In this document: in pieces, positions 8,192 to 17,982 of the stretch
Position numbering within the stretch: the stretch's first letter is position 1
Layout: every line of letters begins with the position of its first letter
NCBI GenBank assembly: GCA_039704465.1
Contig: JASFAU010000013.1
Location: forward strand, 1,054,001-1,118,000
Length of the DNA stretch: 64,000 nt
From: Plasmodiophora brassicae
Lineage: Eukaryota > Endomyxa > Phytomyxea > Plasmodiophorida > Plasmodiophoridae
Direction: 5' to 3'
Made by a program: the position numbers and the translations under genes
Notes under the pieces: generated by a model
The model's input: only the letters and a program-made list of their open reading frames with translations
Told to the model about the DNA's origin: nothing
The model's database searches: none

Positions 8192-10342
8192 TCATTGGCG
8201 ATTGTCGCATGATCGGTCGGCCCCCATCGCGACACCTTTCTGGATGGACATGCCGGTGATGACGTTCGAGGCGGTCTGCGCCAGGACCTTGTTGGCGGCG
8301 AGATCCCCGGACGCATCACCGCCGCCGGCGAACAGGATCGTCGACTCGGGCAGGGCCGCCGTGATCTTGGCGTACTCCTCCAGGCGCTGCATCGTCTGGG
8401 CGTGCTCTGTGCTGGCCTCGTTACGCGCCCAGGCCACCGCTTTGATAGCGGCGGCCTGAGCGTCGCCCAGTTGCCTGATCTTCTCAGCCTCGGCGCCCGC
8501 CTCCTTACGAACCGCCTCCGCCTTGCCTTCCGCCTCCTTCTCCATCAGGAACTTCTTCGCTTCGGCCTCCTTCATCGCCTTGTAGAACTCGGCATCGGCC
8601 TTGGTGGTCGCCTCGATCTTGGCCGCCTCCGCCTTCGTCTGCGTCTGCTGCTTGTTGATCTCGGCGACGGCCAGATGGCCCCTCTCGGTCTCGGTGGCGA
8701 TCTGCGTCTTCAGCGCGACCTGCGTCGCCTCCAGCTGGTTCTTCAGGACCTCCTCGCTCTGGCTGGCCAGCTTCTTGCCCAGGACGCCGTCCAGATTCCG
8801 GTCCAGCACATCGAACGACTCCACCTTGATCCCGTACGTCTCCGCGAGACCCGCCAGCTCGTCCAGGCAGGTCTCCTGGAATACCGCCAGCCACGACAGG
8901 TCGGATGACGGCGCGTAGGCCGGAACGATGGCACCGACAGACGCCGACGATCCGGCCACCGCCTGCGTTGTCAGCTTGCTGACCTTCATGAACTGCTGGT
9001 AGGACATGTGCGAGACGGCCTTGTTGACGACGTACTGGCAGGGCGATTTCAGCGCCTGCTCCACGCTGTCGTAGTTCTTGGTGAGCGCCTCCGGGTCGGT
9101 GATGCGGTAGCGCAGGACGACATCGAGGACGACGGGGACGCCCTCCACCGTGTACGTCGGCTGCGTCTTGAAGGACAGCTGCCGTTCGCCGAGCGAGAAG
9201 AACCCGCGGAACGTCACGTCCGTCCTCGTGTTGACGTGCTGGCCAGCCTTAAGCGTGATGAGACGGTCCCCGGACTGCATGACGGCGACGTTGTTCGCAG
9301 GGATCTGACGTGCACAGGCAAGGTAAGTGCCGTCAGCCGAACCCGCAAGTGCAGAGCCGTCCGACGGAGCGACGTACATTGAAGAACGTGGCGACCGTGT
9401 ACTCGTTGTTGCCGATACGGTTCTTGATCTCCTTCTTCCAGCCCAGGATGCGCCTGGTGCCGGCCTCAGAGACGATGGCATCGTCGCCCAGGTTCAGCGT
9501 GTCGACAACGGCCAGGACGAGGAACCGACCCTACCGCCCACACACCAAGGGTCAGAGCCAGCCAAACGACGTCGTGCAGCATCCGGCGGCACCGTTGCGC
9601 ACCTGGATGGCATACGCGACGAATCCGCCATTCCGAATGATGAACACCCGGTTCTGGGACACGGTTAATGCCATGACGGTCCGCGGGGCGATCGTCCTAC
9701 CTGCGGGTCGAGGACGACCAGGGCCTCCGACTGTCCGGCCTGAGCGCCCGTCACGCCCAGGCACGAGAACGAGTCCGTGTAGCTGACCACGCTCGACCAG
9801 CGGCGTTGTGGGTTGCTGTTCGCCCACACGTCAATATAGGCAGGCCGGTGTCCCATGCGACGTGGCGTCATGCACGTACAAGTTCGCGTATCGGCCGGGC
9901 TGCAGGGCCACCTGGGGGCAGCCGTTGTAATTCCAGACGCCCATCGTGCCCGGCGAAATCGTACGCCCGATCCATTTCCGCAGCGGCATCGGCGTGATCA
10001 GACGCGTGCCGTCGTGGCGTTGCAGGCGCTCGTCCAGCTCCCTGAGCGCATCTGCAGCGACCTGATGAGCACACGCGCAGACAGCTGGGCATCCGTGAAC
10101 AACGCCAGCGTACCGGCCATGGACGTCTTGACCTCGACGAAGAACGGGTGCTGCTTGATGTCCTCGGGGATCGACCAGTCATCAAGGGCGCCGAGGCTCG
10201 CCGCCGGTATCTTCTCCTCCAGGACCTGGCGCATCGCAACCCTAGGACTGTCCGGCGACGGGTGCCCATCACCTCGCCCGATCAGCCCAGCCAGAAGGCA
10301 GGCGCCGACGACCGACGCCATCCACCACAGGACACGCCCCAT
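8192..10342 (-). CDS. Vacuolin/flotillin-like SPFH (band 7) protein
   Basis: Six exons with exact phases: 10342-10114, 10051-9880, 9815-9701, 9653-9603, 9530-9378 and 9304-8192, giving about 610 residues. An N-terminal hydrophobic stretch (VLWWMASVVGACLLAGLIG) could be a signal peptide or anchor. The SPFH domain spans about residues 240-400 (NVAVMQSGDRLITLK, VVLDVVLRYRI, NKAVSHMSYQQF). A long alanine/glutamate/lysine coiled coil follows (EINKQQTQTKAEAAKIEATT), as in flotillins, where it drives oligomerisation on membranes. The length and the N-terminal region before the SPFH domain resemble Dictyostelium vacuolins more than stomatins. A further in-frame intron inside the last exon is possible. 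The role is probably membrane-domain organisation in the endolysosomal or contractile system. Confidence 0.75.
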
Positions 10343-10905
10343 CGCTAACGTGCAGTACCCACGTCGTACGTCCCGGACAGCCCAGTTTGCGAAATGAGTC
10401 CGAGGGGGGCGGCACCAGCGCGATCTGAACCCCGTCCGCGAAGGCGGCTACCACGGACGGACTTCCCCAGGTGACTGGGGGGAGGGGGTATATTTGGACG
10501 CAACTACCTACTGTACTTCGACCCCCCCTGCGCCGGGGGACAATGCCAGCAGGGCGTACAATATAGCGCCAAACGTGAGCGCACGGGCCTATGTAGCGGT
10601 GGCGACGGTTTGAGCCGAGGCGACTCTCTTGGAGTCGATTATTGGAGTGGCGTCCAGACCTACCGGCGTCAAGTTTCCGCATGGTTGCGACGCGTGCGTG
10701 CTGCTGTTCGACTATACCCTTTCACGTTCCGAGATCCGCGGGCGGCGCCAATTTTTGTGGTTCGCTGCCGCCGACGCTGCGCTGTGTATTGCACGCGCCG
10801 CCCGCAGCAGCGCCCCGGTCTGAACGTGCTTCGCGTCGTTCGCGCGTCGTCATTTCCGAATCGGGCGGGTCGTCGTTTTCGTCGCGGCAGCGATCGCGTG
10901 TCGGC
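10343..10905. other. Divergent intergenic region
   Basis: Separates the minus-strand SPFH gene from the plus-strand TPX2-like gene and presumably holds both promoters. A homopolymer-rich segment (gggggaggggg near 10,480) is present. Open frames here have no recognisable content. Confidence 0.4.
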
Positions 10906-11679
10906 ATGCCGAGCGCGACGTCGTCGTCCTCGGGTGCGCATCAGGCGGGGCGGGGCGGGGCGTTCCGCGCCCGGCCCGTCAGTCGCGGGATGTACGCGCC
11001 GTTCAAGCTCGAGGAGTCGTCGTTCCAGCCGACCCGGTCAGGCGGTCGTCCCGTGCGGTCGCGCCGCCGCATCGTTCTGAGATTGCCGGTGTCCAGGTCG
11101 GTGTCGCCGATGGCGCTGCGGCGCAGCCGGGCGGCGAAGAAGGCGACGCACGCGGGTGACGACCTGGCGCCGCCGCCGCCGCCCAGCTTCCGAGCGCGTC
11201 CGCTGCCGACGTTCGTCAAGCGGCGCGCGTCGTCGTCGGCGGCGGCGGCGGCCACCACGCTGTCGAAGGAGAACATCGGTCGGCAGGGCGGCGACGCGAA
11301 CCGGCGTCGCAGCGACGGCAGCGCGAAGCCGCTGAACGCGACCGTCCCGGTACGCGCCCGTCTAGGCGCTGCGTGCCGGTCGCTGACGTGCGCGCGCCAA
11401 CCGCCAACAGGCACCGTTTCATTTGCGATGCGACGCGATGATGGCGTCCCGGAAGGCGGCCGCGTCGGAGCGCATGGCGCGACGGCAGCAGGCTGAGCAG
11501 GATCGGGTGGAGCGGGAGCGCGACGAACGGGTCGGTCGCACGCGTCTGTGCGGGCCGTCTGTCTGAGTTCGGGGGTGTAGAAGGCGAAGGAGGCGGAGCT
11601 GCTGGACGACCTGGACAGGAACATGTTCAAGGTCAGCGGTCGCTGGTCTGTCTGCCCGTTGTGCCAGCCCCTGCGCTGA
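10906..11679 (+). CDS. Short TPX2-domain-like microtubule-associated protein
   Basis: Exons 10906-11349, 11411-11530, 11581-11631 and 11668-11679, all phase 0, give 208 residues. The N-terminal half is basic and low-complexity, with proline motifs FRARPV and PPSFRARPLPTFVKRRA. The spliced C-terminal part reads PFHLRCDAM... then a highly charged helix (ARRQQAEQDRVERERDER) ending LDRNMFK. This is the layout of the Pfam TPX2 C-terminal module: F-x-L-R, charged coiled coil, then F-K. TPX2 proteins bind microtubules and spindle or ciliary structures. Starts upstream of 10,906 are possible. The last tiny exon is the least certain junction. Confidence 0.45.
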
Positions 11680-11786
11680 ACGAACCCGCGTGTGTGGTCA
11701 GGCGCGCCCGGTCCCCAAGTTCATGGCGTGTCGCACGCCCGCGAAGTAATGAAGTCGCCGGCAGGCGCGCTGCCGCGTGTGTATAT

Positions 11787-12492
11787 TCAGGCGGAGGAGG
11801 AATCGGCCACCTCGTACGGGTCGTACGGCGGGAACGGGTTGATGGTCCCCCAGCCGACGCCCTTCGAGTAGCGCACGTCGCTCGGGATCCAGGGCCCGTT
11901 CAACACAGGCCGCGACCTGCTCCGCTTGGCGGCCCGCCGCAACCGCTGCCTGCTGCTGGGCGCTTCGAGCTCGAACTTGAAGTTCGACTCGAGCTCCCTG
12001 ACGTTGTAAGGCCTGTACGTCGCCCAACAGCGCTCATCTAATCTGCATCGGGTTGCCGGCCTCTCCCCGTACCTTCTGGAGTTCGGGTTCGTCGGCCGCC
12101 AGATGGGTTTGTCGTCGTCGTGGCCGGGCGCCGGCCGCGCCTGCAACGTGGCCGTGATCGGGTAGCGGACGGGTTCGTGCACGATCTTGCGCCGGTTCGG
12201 CAACCAGGGTCGGGGGATCGCGCCCGACACCGAGGCGCCTGCCAATACGTACGTGGCGTTGCGCGTCGCCTTCGGCGCGGGGACCTCGTTCTCGGAGACG
12301 TATCGGATCTCGGACGGCGAATGCCGGACACGGGACACCTGCCATCGACGACGACTCTGCCCCCCCGCATTGTGCCACGATCAGGGGACGCCAGCCCTTT
12401 CGAGGAACACACCTTCGTACCTGACGCGTCGGCGACGCCGATCGGGGCCGAGGTCGACGACCGCCCTGCGTCGTCGCCTTGACGCTGGACAT
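11787..12492 (-). CDS. Hypothetical basic protein, two exons
   Basis: Exon 12492-12421 (24 codons from the ATG) joins at phase 0 to 12338-11787, giving 207 residues. The composition is rich in Arg and Pro with no signal peptide or membrane segment. Notable blocks are SGAIPRPWLPNRRKIVHE, ATYRPYNVRELESNFKFELE and GWGTINPFPPYDPYEV, motif-like tryptophan/proline stretches reminiscent of microtubule-inner or axonemal proteins. I cannot name a family. The splice fit and lack of stops make it a credible gene. Confidence 0.4.
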
Positions 12493-12825
12493 GCGCGTGC
12501 AATCACGCCAAACACAGGCAGACTGGTCGCGTGCCTCGCTGGTGCTCGCGTCGGGTAATATCTGCCCGTCTGCCGCCCTGTGTAGGTGTACCTGAGGCGC
12601 GTACGCGCCGGTGCGGCACGGGGTCCTGCGACTGTGTTGTTGGGTGGGAGTGGTGCCCCCCAATACAGCAGCACGGGCGCACGTTCCAATTGTGCGAGGA
12701 GCGCGCGCGCAGTCGACACGGACTGCGCGAGTCGGAGGCTACGGCGTAAGTGTACCAGTCGCCCTCCCCCTTTAACGTCATTCAGGTATTGGGATTCGCT
12801 GGCGGTAGTAGTAGGAGGAGGCGCG

Positions 12826-13188
12826 ATGCGTTGCAGGACGGCGCCGCCCACCGGCGTCCGCATCGTCAACGGGTACTTCACGCACAACTCGGACTGGCAC
12901 GCCATCCTCATCTGGGGCATGCGGCACCGGTTCCCGGTGACCGACGTCCGTCGTATCTGGGTGTCCGTCGAGTGGATCCCGCCGCGCGACTCCCTGTTCT
13001 GGGACCGCTACACGGACCAGGAGCGCGCCCGGTTCGACCGCCTGCCCAAGGTCACCCTGGACGTCGACGTCGGGCGCTGCTGGGTGGTGCGCGTCCCCAT
13101 AGACGACTACAGCCGGTTCGAACCGACGATGCCGCTGTCCTGGAACGGCCTCAACGTCGCTGTCGTGATCAACCGCCTCATACGATAG
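12826..13188 (+). CDS. Hypothetical 120-residue protein
   Basis: Starts at the ATG at 12826 after a poly-purine run. The product has ordinary protein composition: VNGYFTHNSDWHAILIWGM, RRIWVSVEWIPPRDSLFWD, and an end WNGLNVAVVINRLIR. It has no signal peptide or membrane helix. The opposite strand is also open but gives a composition typical of a shadow frame. No family recognised; an upstream exon is possible. Confidence 0.4.
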   Translation: MRCRTAPPTGVRIVNGYFTHNSDWHAILIWGMRHRFPVTDVRRIWVSVEWIPPRDSLFWDRYTDQERARFDRLPKVTLDVDVGRCWVVRVPIDDYSRFEPTMPLSWNGLNVAVVINRLIR

Positions 13189-13245
13189 CACGCGCGCGTC
13201 GTTGCCCCCTCCCTCCGTTATGCCAAATGAATGCATGGATGTGTA

Positions 13246-16200
13246 TTACGCGGGCGGGCCGGGGCGTTCGCCACCCTGGAGCGCACTCTTGACCTGGGCG
13301 GCGTCGGCCTGCTGTCGGCGCGTGTCCAGGCGCAGCTGGCGCACGCGTTCGTTCAGGGACGCCATGTTCGCGTGCGCCCCGGGTCGTCTGGCGGCGAACG
13401 ACGCGCCGCCGCCGGCATTGTCGGGCAGGTCCAGGTTGCCATGGCGTCGCCTGGGGTGCCGCGCCAGGATGTTAACGGGTTGGACGATTGCCACTGCTGG
13501 GGGGCGCTGCCCCGCCACGACGACGCCATTGCTGCTGAGGAGGTGGTGGCCGGGCGTGCCCGGGTGCGCCCGTCGGCGAAGGTCGACGACCTGGGCGCGT
13601 TCCTCGTCCGTTAGGTCCGTCGTCGGGATCGCGTCCACGTACGGCACCTGGACGTGGTCGTGGCCGACCGGCGACGCGTTAGACTCCAGCACAGGATGGG
13701 CGTCGACCAGCTGATCGGGCCATCCCGCGGCTGGAAGCGCATCCCGTTCCCGTTCAGGCAGGGCGTGCACTTCCGGGTTCGCGCCCCGCCCCGGGTTGGC
13801 GTTGGCTGCCGGGTTCGCGTTCATTGCAGGATGCGCGTTCGCTTCTGGGTTGGCATTCGCTTCCGGGTTCGCGCTCGCTCCCGGGTTGGCATTGGTTTCC
13901 GGGTTGGCATTCGCTTCCGGGTTGGCATTGGCTTCCGGGTTGGCATTGGCTTCCGGGTTGGCATTGGCTTCAGGGTTCGCGTTCTTTGCAGGACGTGCGC
14001 TCGCTTCCGTGTTGGCATTGGCTTCCGGGTTCGCATTGGCTTCCGGGTTCGCGTTCTTTGCAGGACTTGCGCTCGCTTCCGGGTTCGCATTGGTTTCCGG
14101 TTTCGAGTTCTTTGCAGGGCGTGCTCTCGCTTCCGGGTTTGCACTGGCTTCCGGGTTCGCGTTCATTGCAGGGCGTGCGCTCGCTTCCGGCTGCGCATTG
14201 GCTTCCGGGTCCGCATTGCCTTCCGGGTTCGCATTGGTTTCCGGGTCCGCGTTGGCTTCCGGGTTCGCGTTCTTTGCAGGGTGTGCTCTCGCTTCCGGGT
14301 TCCCTTTGCCTTCCGGGTTAGCATTGGTTTCCGGGCTCGCCACGGCTTCAGGGCTCGCGTTCGCTCCCGGGTTTGCATTGGCTCCCGGGTGAGCATTGCC
14401 CTCCGGGTTCGTGTTGTTTGCCGGATGTGCTTTCGCTTCAGGGTTCACGTCCATTTCAGGGTTTGCGTCCATTTCAGGGTTCGCGTTCACTTCAGGGTTC
14501 GCGTTCACTCCCGGATTCGCATTGGCTTCCGGGTCCGCGTTCGTCTCGGGGTTCGCATTCGCTTCCGGGTTTGCATTCCCTTCCGGGTTTGCGTTCTCTG
14601 CAGGAGGTGCCTTCGGTTGATCAGGGCGGGCCCTGGCTCCAGGCTGCGCATGGGAGTCAGGACCTGCGTTGGTCGCGTCGACTGGGTTCGCGTTGGCTCC
14701 TGGGAGGGCGTCTCCCCTTCCAGCGTGGGTGTCCCGTTGACGGTCCCCACCATCCGTCGTAGAAGCCTTGGTCGCCGGGAGCGCATCGCTGTCCGGGTCC
14801 ACCTGCGATCCCGGCCGCGCGTCCGTTCCAGGGTCGGCGCCCGCCTCCGGTTCACGACCATCTGCGTTCGCACCGGGGTTCGACGCCCTGGCGCCGGCAG
14901 GGCGCGCCGCACCCGTTCCAGGCAGGGCTGCCTCCCGTCCAGGTGTGCCACGCCTGCTGCCAGGCCCAGGCCCAGGTCGGGCGTTCGCCGCATCGCGCTC
15001 AGACGGTACGTTTCGGGCGGGCAGCGCATCGCCGACGTCGTCAGCCGGCGCGCTCATCGTGCCGGCGGGCGCATCGCCTTCAACAGGTCGCGTACGTGCC
15101 TCGGGGCCTTCCGGGCGACCGTTCGCGTTATCGTCGGGTGACGACGGTCCCAGCAACGAGGTCGTTGCAGGTGGCGCATGACCGGGGCCCGCCCTGCCTT
15201 CTGGCGGCGGCGTCGTCGTCGCCGATTGGGGACCCGCGTTCGCGACACGAGGGCGCGCGCCCGCTGCCGGTTGGGCTTCGGCCTCGGGTCGTTCCTGGTC
15301 CTCAGGCCGCGCGTCGTCGCCGGCGCCGTCCTGCCCCAGGTCGGTGTCGCTGCGCTCCCACGACGGTGGTTGCGGACGACGATGTGAACGATGACGCCCG
15401 GACGTGGCCGGCTCGGCGTCGACGTCACCACTCCTAGGCCCGGTGTCGTCGTCCATAGAGCGCGGTGACGTCCACGGGCCGGGTCGTCCACCACGTTCCC
15501 TGCTGGACGGGTCTCCATGGGGCACCGACGTCATCGTTGTCGCGCTCGGCCGTGCCCTGCGCCGTGCCCTGCGCCGTTGGTCGTCTTCGTCGTCGTCGTC
15601 GCCAGTCGTGATCGGTGACCGCTCTGGCGCTGGACGCTGCTCGTGCCGGTCTGTCTGGGGGTCGGCGGGTCGGCGTCGGCGTCCTGTTCCGTCCGGCTCG
15701 GGGCCGCGACCACCAACGTCACGATGATGCCCGCTTGACGACGACGACGACGACGACTGTCTTGTGGCATTGTCGTCGACGTCGTCGTCGGGCGATGGAT
15801 CGAGCCTGCGCCCGCTGTCGGCCGGCTCGCTGCCACTATGGAGGGCGGACGACGGCAAGGCGGCGTCGGATGTCGAGCGGTGGCGACTCGTGACGTCCCC
15901 GGACGGATGCGGACGCGGGCCGCTGCCCTGGTGTCCTGGCGAAGGCGCCGGCCCACGCGATGTGCCTGACGCTGATGATGACGTACCGCCGTTGTGCCCG
16001 TCTGCTTGGCTGCGGCGCTGCTCGTCCTGCTGCTGCTGCTTCTGCTGCTCCAACTCATGTCGATCCCGTGGCCGTTCTGCAGAGGGTGACGGTTCACCTC
16101 GTGTTGCCGGAGCCGGCGCGCCGCTCTGAACGACGTCGTCATCGGGAACGTGCCGGGCGTTGTCCGGCAATGCTCCGCCGGGGCGTCCGTCGTCCTTTGC

Positions 16201-17388
16201 TGTATGCTTCGACGCCGACGACGACGGTGACGGCTCACCCTCATGCCGACGACCTGGTGACGTCGCGGACGACAACGCCGTCGGCGTACGAAGATCGTCG
16301 GACGACGCCTGTTGCCCGACATCAGACCTGGTGGATCGGTGTTCGCCGTTTGATGTCGTTGAAGGTGCCGGAGTAGGGGCCGCTGTCGACGCCTGCAATA
16401 CGTCGCCGGCCTCGGCACCCCTGTCGCCGACCGTGTCGTCGTTGTCGACCGGGGCACTACCGGTCGACGGCGACGACGACGACGGTGAGGACGTCCTGAT
16501 TTGGTCCCCAGAAGCCTGTCGTTGACTGTCGGCCGACGTGTTCGCTGGCAGGGCCATCCGGGCGACATCATCGTCGACGACCTGGACAGCGGCAGCAGCA
16601 CTGGCGTCCGGATCGGACCGGATCCCCGATCGATCGCCGGCGCTTTCGATAACGATGCCGCCGTCGCTGATGGCCGTTCTGGATGCATCATGGATGGCGC
16701 TCGTCCCGACCGTCATCGTCGCGTCCGGCGCGTGCGTTGGCTGGGCGTCGCCCCGCTGGGTGCGGTCGGTGTCCCCGGTGGAGCCCTGCGGCCCCACCTG
16801 GGCGCCCAGCTCAACGGCCGTCGTGTTGCTGCCTTCTCCATCGGTACAGTTGCTGGCATTGGCCGGCGAGAGCACGAGCGAGCGCACGACGTCGTCGTCG
16901 TTGTGCGCTGGTGACGGTGCGCCAAGTGCCGTCCCGTTGTCGTCGCCTGTCGATGCGTAACGGCGCCCTGCATCGGCGTCGACAGTGGCGACAGCGGTCG
17001 CATTGTCGATCGGTGCATCGGAATCGACGACAACCGCGGTGGAGGCGTTCCGGTGGGCGGCGTCGGCCGCAGACGCTGCCACCATCGTGGTCTTGGCAAG
17101 CGTGACTGTCGGGCTGCTGCCGTCGTCGTCACCACAGGGTACGGGCGCCTCGGCGAGTCGCTCGCGTACGACCGGCCCTCTTGTGGCGTCGCCTGCAATG
17201 GGCGGTGCCGTCAAGGACGACGACGTCCAGAACTCTTTGATTGGGTGATGAACGACGACGGTCGCCTGCTCATCGTCGTGGTCGCTGGATGGTGGCGCCG
17301 CAGCGTACGCGACCGCGTCCGGCGCCGCTGGACGGCTGGCCAGGGCAACGGCCAGCAGCGCGGCGACAATGGCTGGCCGCAAGGGCAT
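13246..17388 (-). CDS. Secreted giant low-complexity protein with NANP-like repeats
   Basis: A single uninterrupted 1380-residue frame from the ATG at 17388; the upstream GTG is not needed. Residues 1-25 are a strong signal peptide (MPLRPAIVAALLAVALASRP). Residues about 30-850 are hydrophilic, Asp/Ser/Thr/Pro-rich disordered sequence with several N-x-S/T sites. Residues about 920-1200 are hexapeptide repeats of the NPEANA type with variants such as AHPAKNANPE. A less repetitive ~140-residue tail follows (VQVPYVDAIPTTDL...). No catalytic domain or C-terminal membrane anchor is visible, so it is probably extracellular or wall-associated. The plus-strand frames over the repeat (GFRVRIGFRV-type) are shadows. 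Confidence 0.7.
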   Translation of the reverse strand: MPLRPAIVAALLAVALASRPAAPDAVAYAAAPPSSDHDDEQATVVVHHPIKEFWTSSSLTAPPIAGDATRGPVVRERLAEAPVPCGDDDGSSPTVTLAKTTMVAASAADAAHRNASTAVVVDSDAPIDNATAVATVDADAGRRYASTGDDNGTALGAPSPAHNDDDVVRSLVLSPANASNCTDGEGSNTTAVELGAQVGPQGSTGDTDRTQRGDAQPTHAPDATMTVGTSAIHDASRTAISDGGIVIESAGDRSGIRSDPDASAAAAVQVVDDDVARMALPANTSADSQRQASGDQIRTSSPSSSSPSTGSAPVDNDDTVGDRGAEAGDVLQASTAAPTPAPSTTSNGEHRSTRSDVGQQASSDDLRTPTALSSATSPGRRHEGEPSPSSSASKHTAKDDGRPGGALPDNARHVPDDDVVQSGAPAPATRGEPSPSAERPRDRHELEQQKQQQQDEQRRSQADGHNGGTSSSASGTSRGPAPSPGHQGSGPRPHPSGDVTSRHRSTSDAALPSSALHSGSEPADSGRRLDPSPDDDVDDNATRQSSSSSSSSGHHRDVGGRGPEPDGTGRRRRPADPQTDRHEQRPAPERSPITTGDDDDEDDQRRRARRRARPSATTMTSVPHGDPSSRERGGRPGPWTSPRSMDDDTGPRSGDVDAEPATSGRHRSHRRPQPPSWERSDTDLGQDGAGDDARPEDQERPEAEAQPAAGARPRVANAGPQSATTTPPPEGRAGPGHAPPATTSLLGPSSPDDNANGRPEGPEARTRPVEGDAPAGTMSAPADDVGDALPARNVPSERDAANARPGPGPGSRRGTPGREAALPGTGAARPAGARASNPGANADGREPEAGADPGTDARPGSQVDPDSDALPATKASTTDGGDRQRDTHAGRGDALPGANANPVDATNAGPDSHAQPGARARPDQPKAPPAENANPEGNANPEANANPETNADPEANANPGVNANPEVNANPEMDANPEMDVNPEAKAHPANNTNPEGNAHPGANANPGANASPEAVASPETNANPEGKGNPEARAHPAKNANPEANADPETNANPEGNADPEANAQPEASARPAMNANPEASANPEARARPAKNSKPETNANPEASASPAKNANPEANANPEANANTEASARPAKNANPEANANPEANANPEANANPEANANPETNANPGASANPEANANPEANAHPAMNANPAANANPGRGANPEVHALPERERDALPAAGWPDQLVDAHPVLESNASPVGHDHVQVPYVDAIPTTDLTDEERAQVVDLRRRAHPGTPGHHLLSSNGVVVAGQRPPAVAIVQPVNILARHPRRRHGNLDLPDNAGGGASFAARRPGAHANMASLNERVRQLRLDTRRQQADAAQVKSALQGGERPGPPA
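13790..14620 (-). repeat. 18-nt coding tandem repeat (NPEANA hexapeptide)
   Basis: Degenerate 18-nt units of the type ttggcttccgggttcgca on the plus strand encode Asn-Pro-Glu-Ala-Asn-Ala on the minus strand. Units are interrupted at intervals by a longer variant encoding A-R-P-A-K-N. The array stays in frame throughout. Confidence 0.85.
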
Positions 17389-17982
17389 CGCGGTGTGTAC
17401 CGACCACACGAGGAAATATAGGTGCCCCGATGAATAATTAATCTGGCGAGTGCAACAGTCGTCGGCGGTGGACTGGTGGTCAGTCTACCATCACCCGACC
17501 CCCCAGTGTGACTCATGTCCTGCGGCCCACAGCGACGACTGGACCGTTCATCCTCGTAGCGCCCACGTTCCGACGGCCTGGGGCAGCGTGTGACGACGTG
17601 TGCCCCTTCCCCTAACAACAATGGCGCTTGGGCCCTACCTCTCGTTGCACACTGGACCAGTGCTGCGGCGAACGCCAAGTCAACCGACCGGCTCGACGTC
17701 CACGTTAGATGGTCAGACACGCGCGGCGGCCCGGTTGGCGGGAGCGAGCATGCCGGTGACAGGGCCCGGGTATCAACACAGTTGGGGCGACCCGAGGAGG
17801 AGTCACACTGGCCCAGTGTGCGTCATCGGGCGTTGACGCAACGCGGGTCCAGGTCGGGCGCCCAGTGTTGACGCGGGCGGTGACCTCACCTGTGCTGCTC
17901 CTCGCCCGATACCCGCACCACAATTACAATCTATCGGGCATCCCCACGAACACCAACGCGCGCTCGTTCACACACACACACG
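17389..17982. promoter_or_regulatory. Shared divergent promoter region of two secreted-protein genes
   Basis: 595 bp separate the ATGs of two divergent genes, both encoding secreted low-complexity proteins. On the minus-strand side cctatatttcc (17412-17422) lies about 24-34 nt before the ATG and could be a TATA-like element with a very short leader. A cacacacaca run lies just before the plus-strand ATG at 17983. Confidence 0.3.

Noticed and set aside
13654..15141. 495-codon plus-strand frame of GFRVRIGFRV repeats
   Set aside because: It is the complement of the NPEANA repeat array. The minus strand has a signal peptide and one uninterrupted 1380-codon frame.
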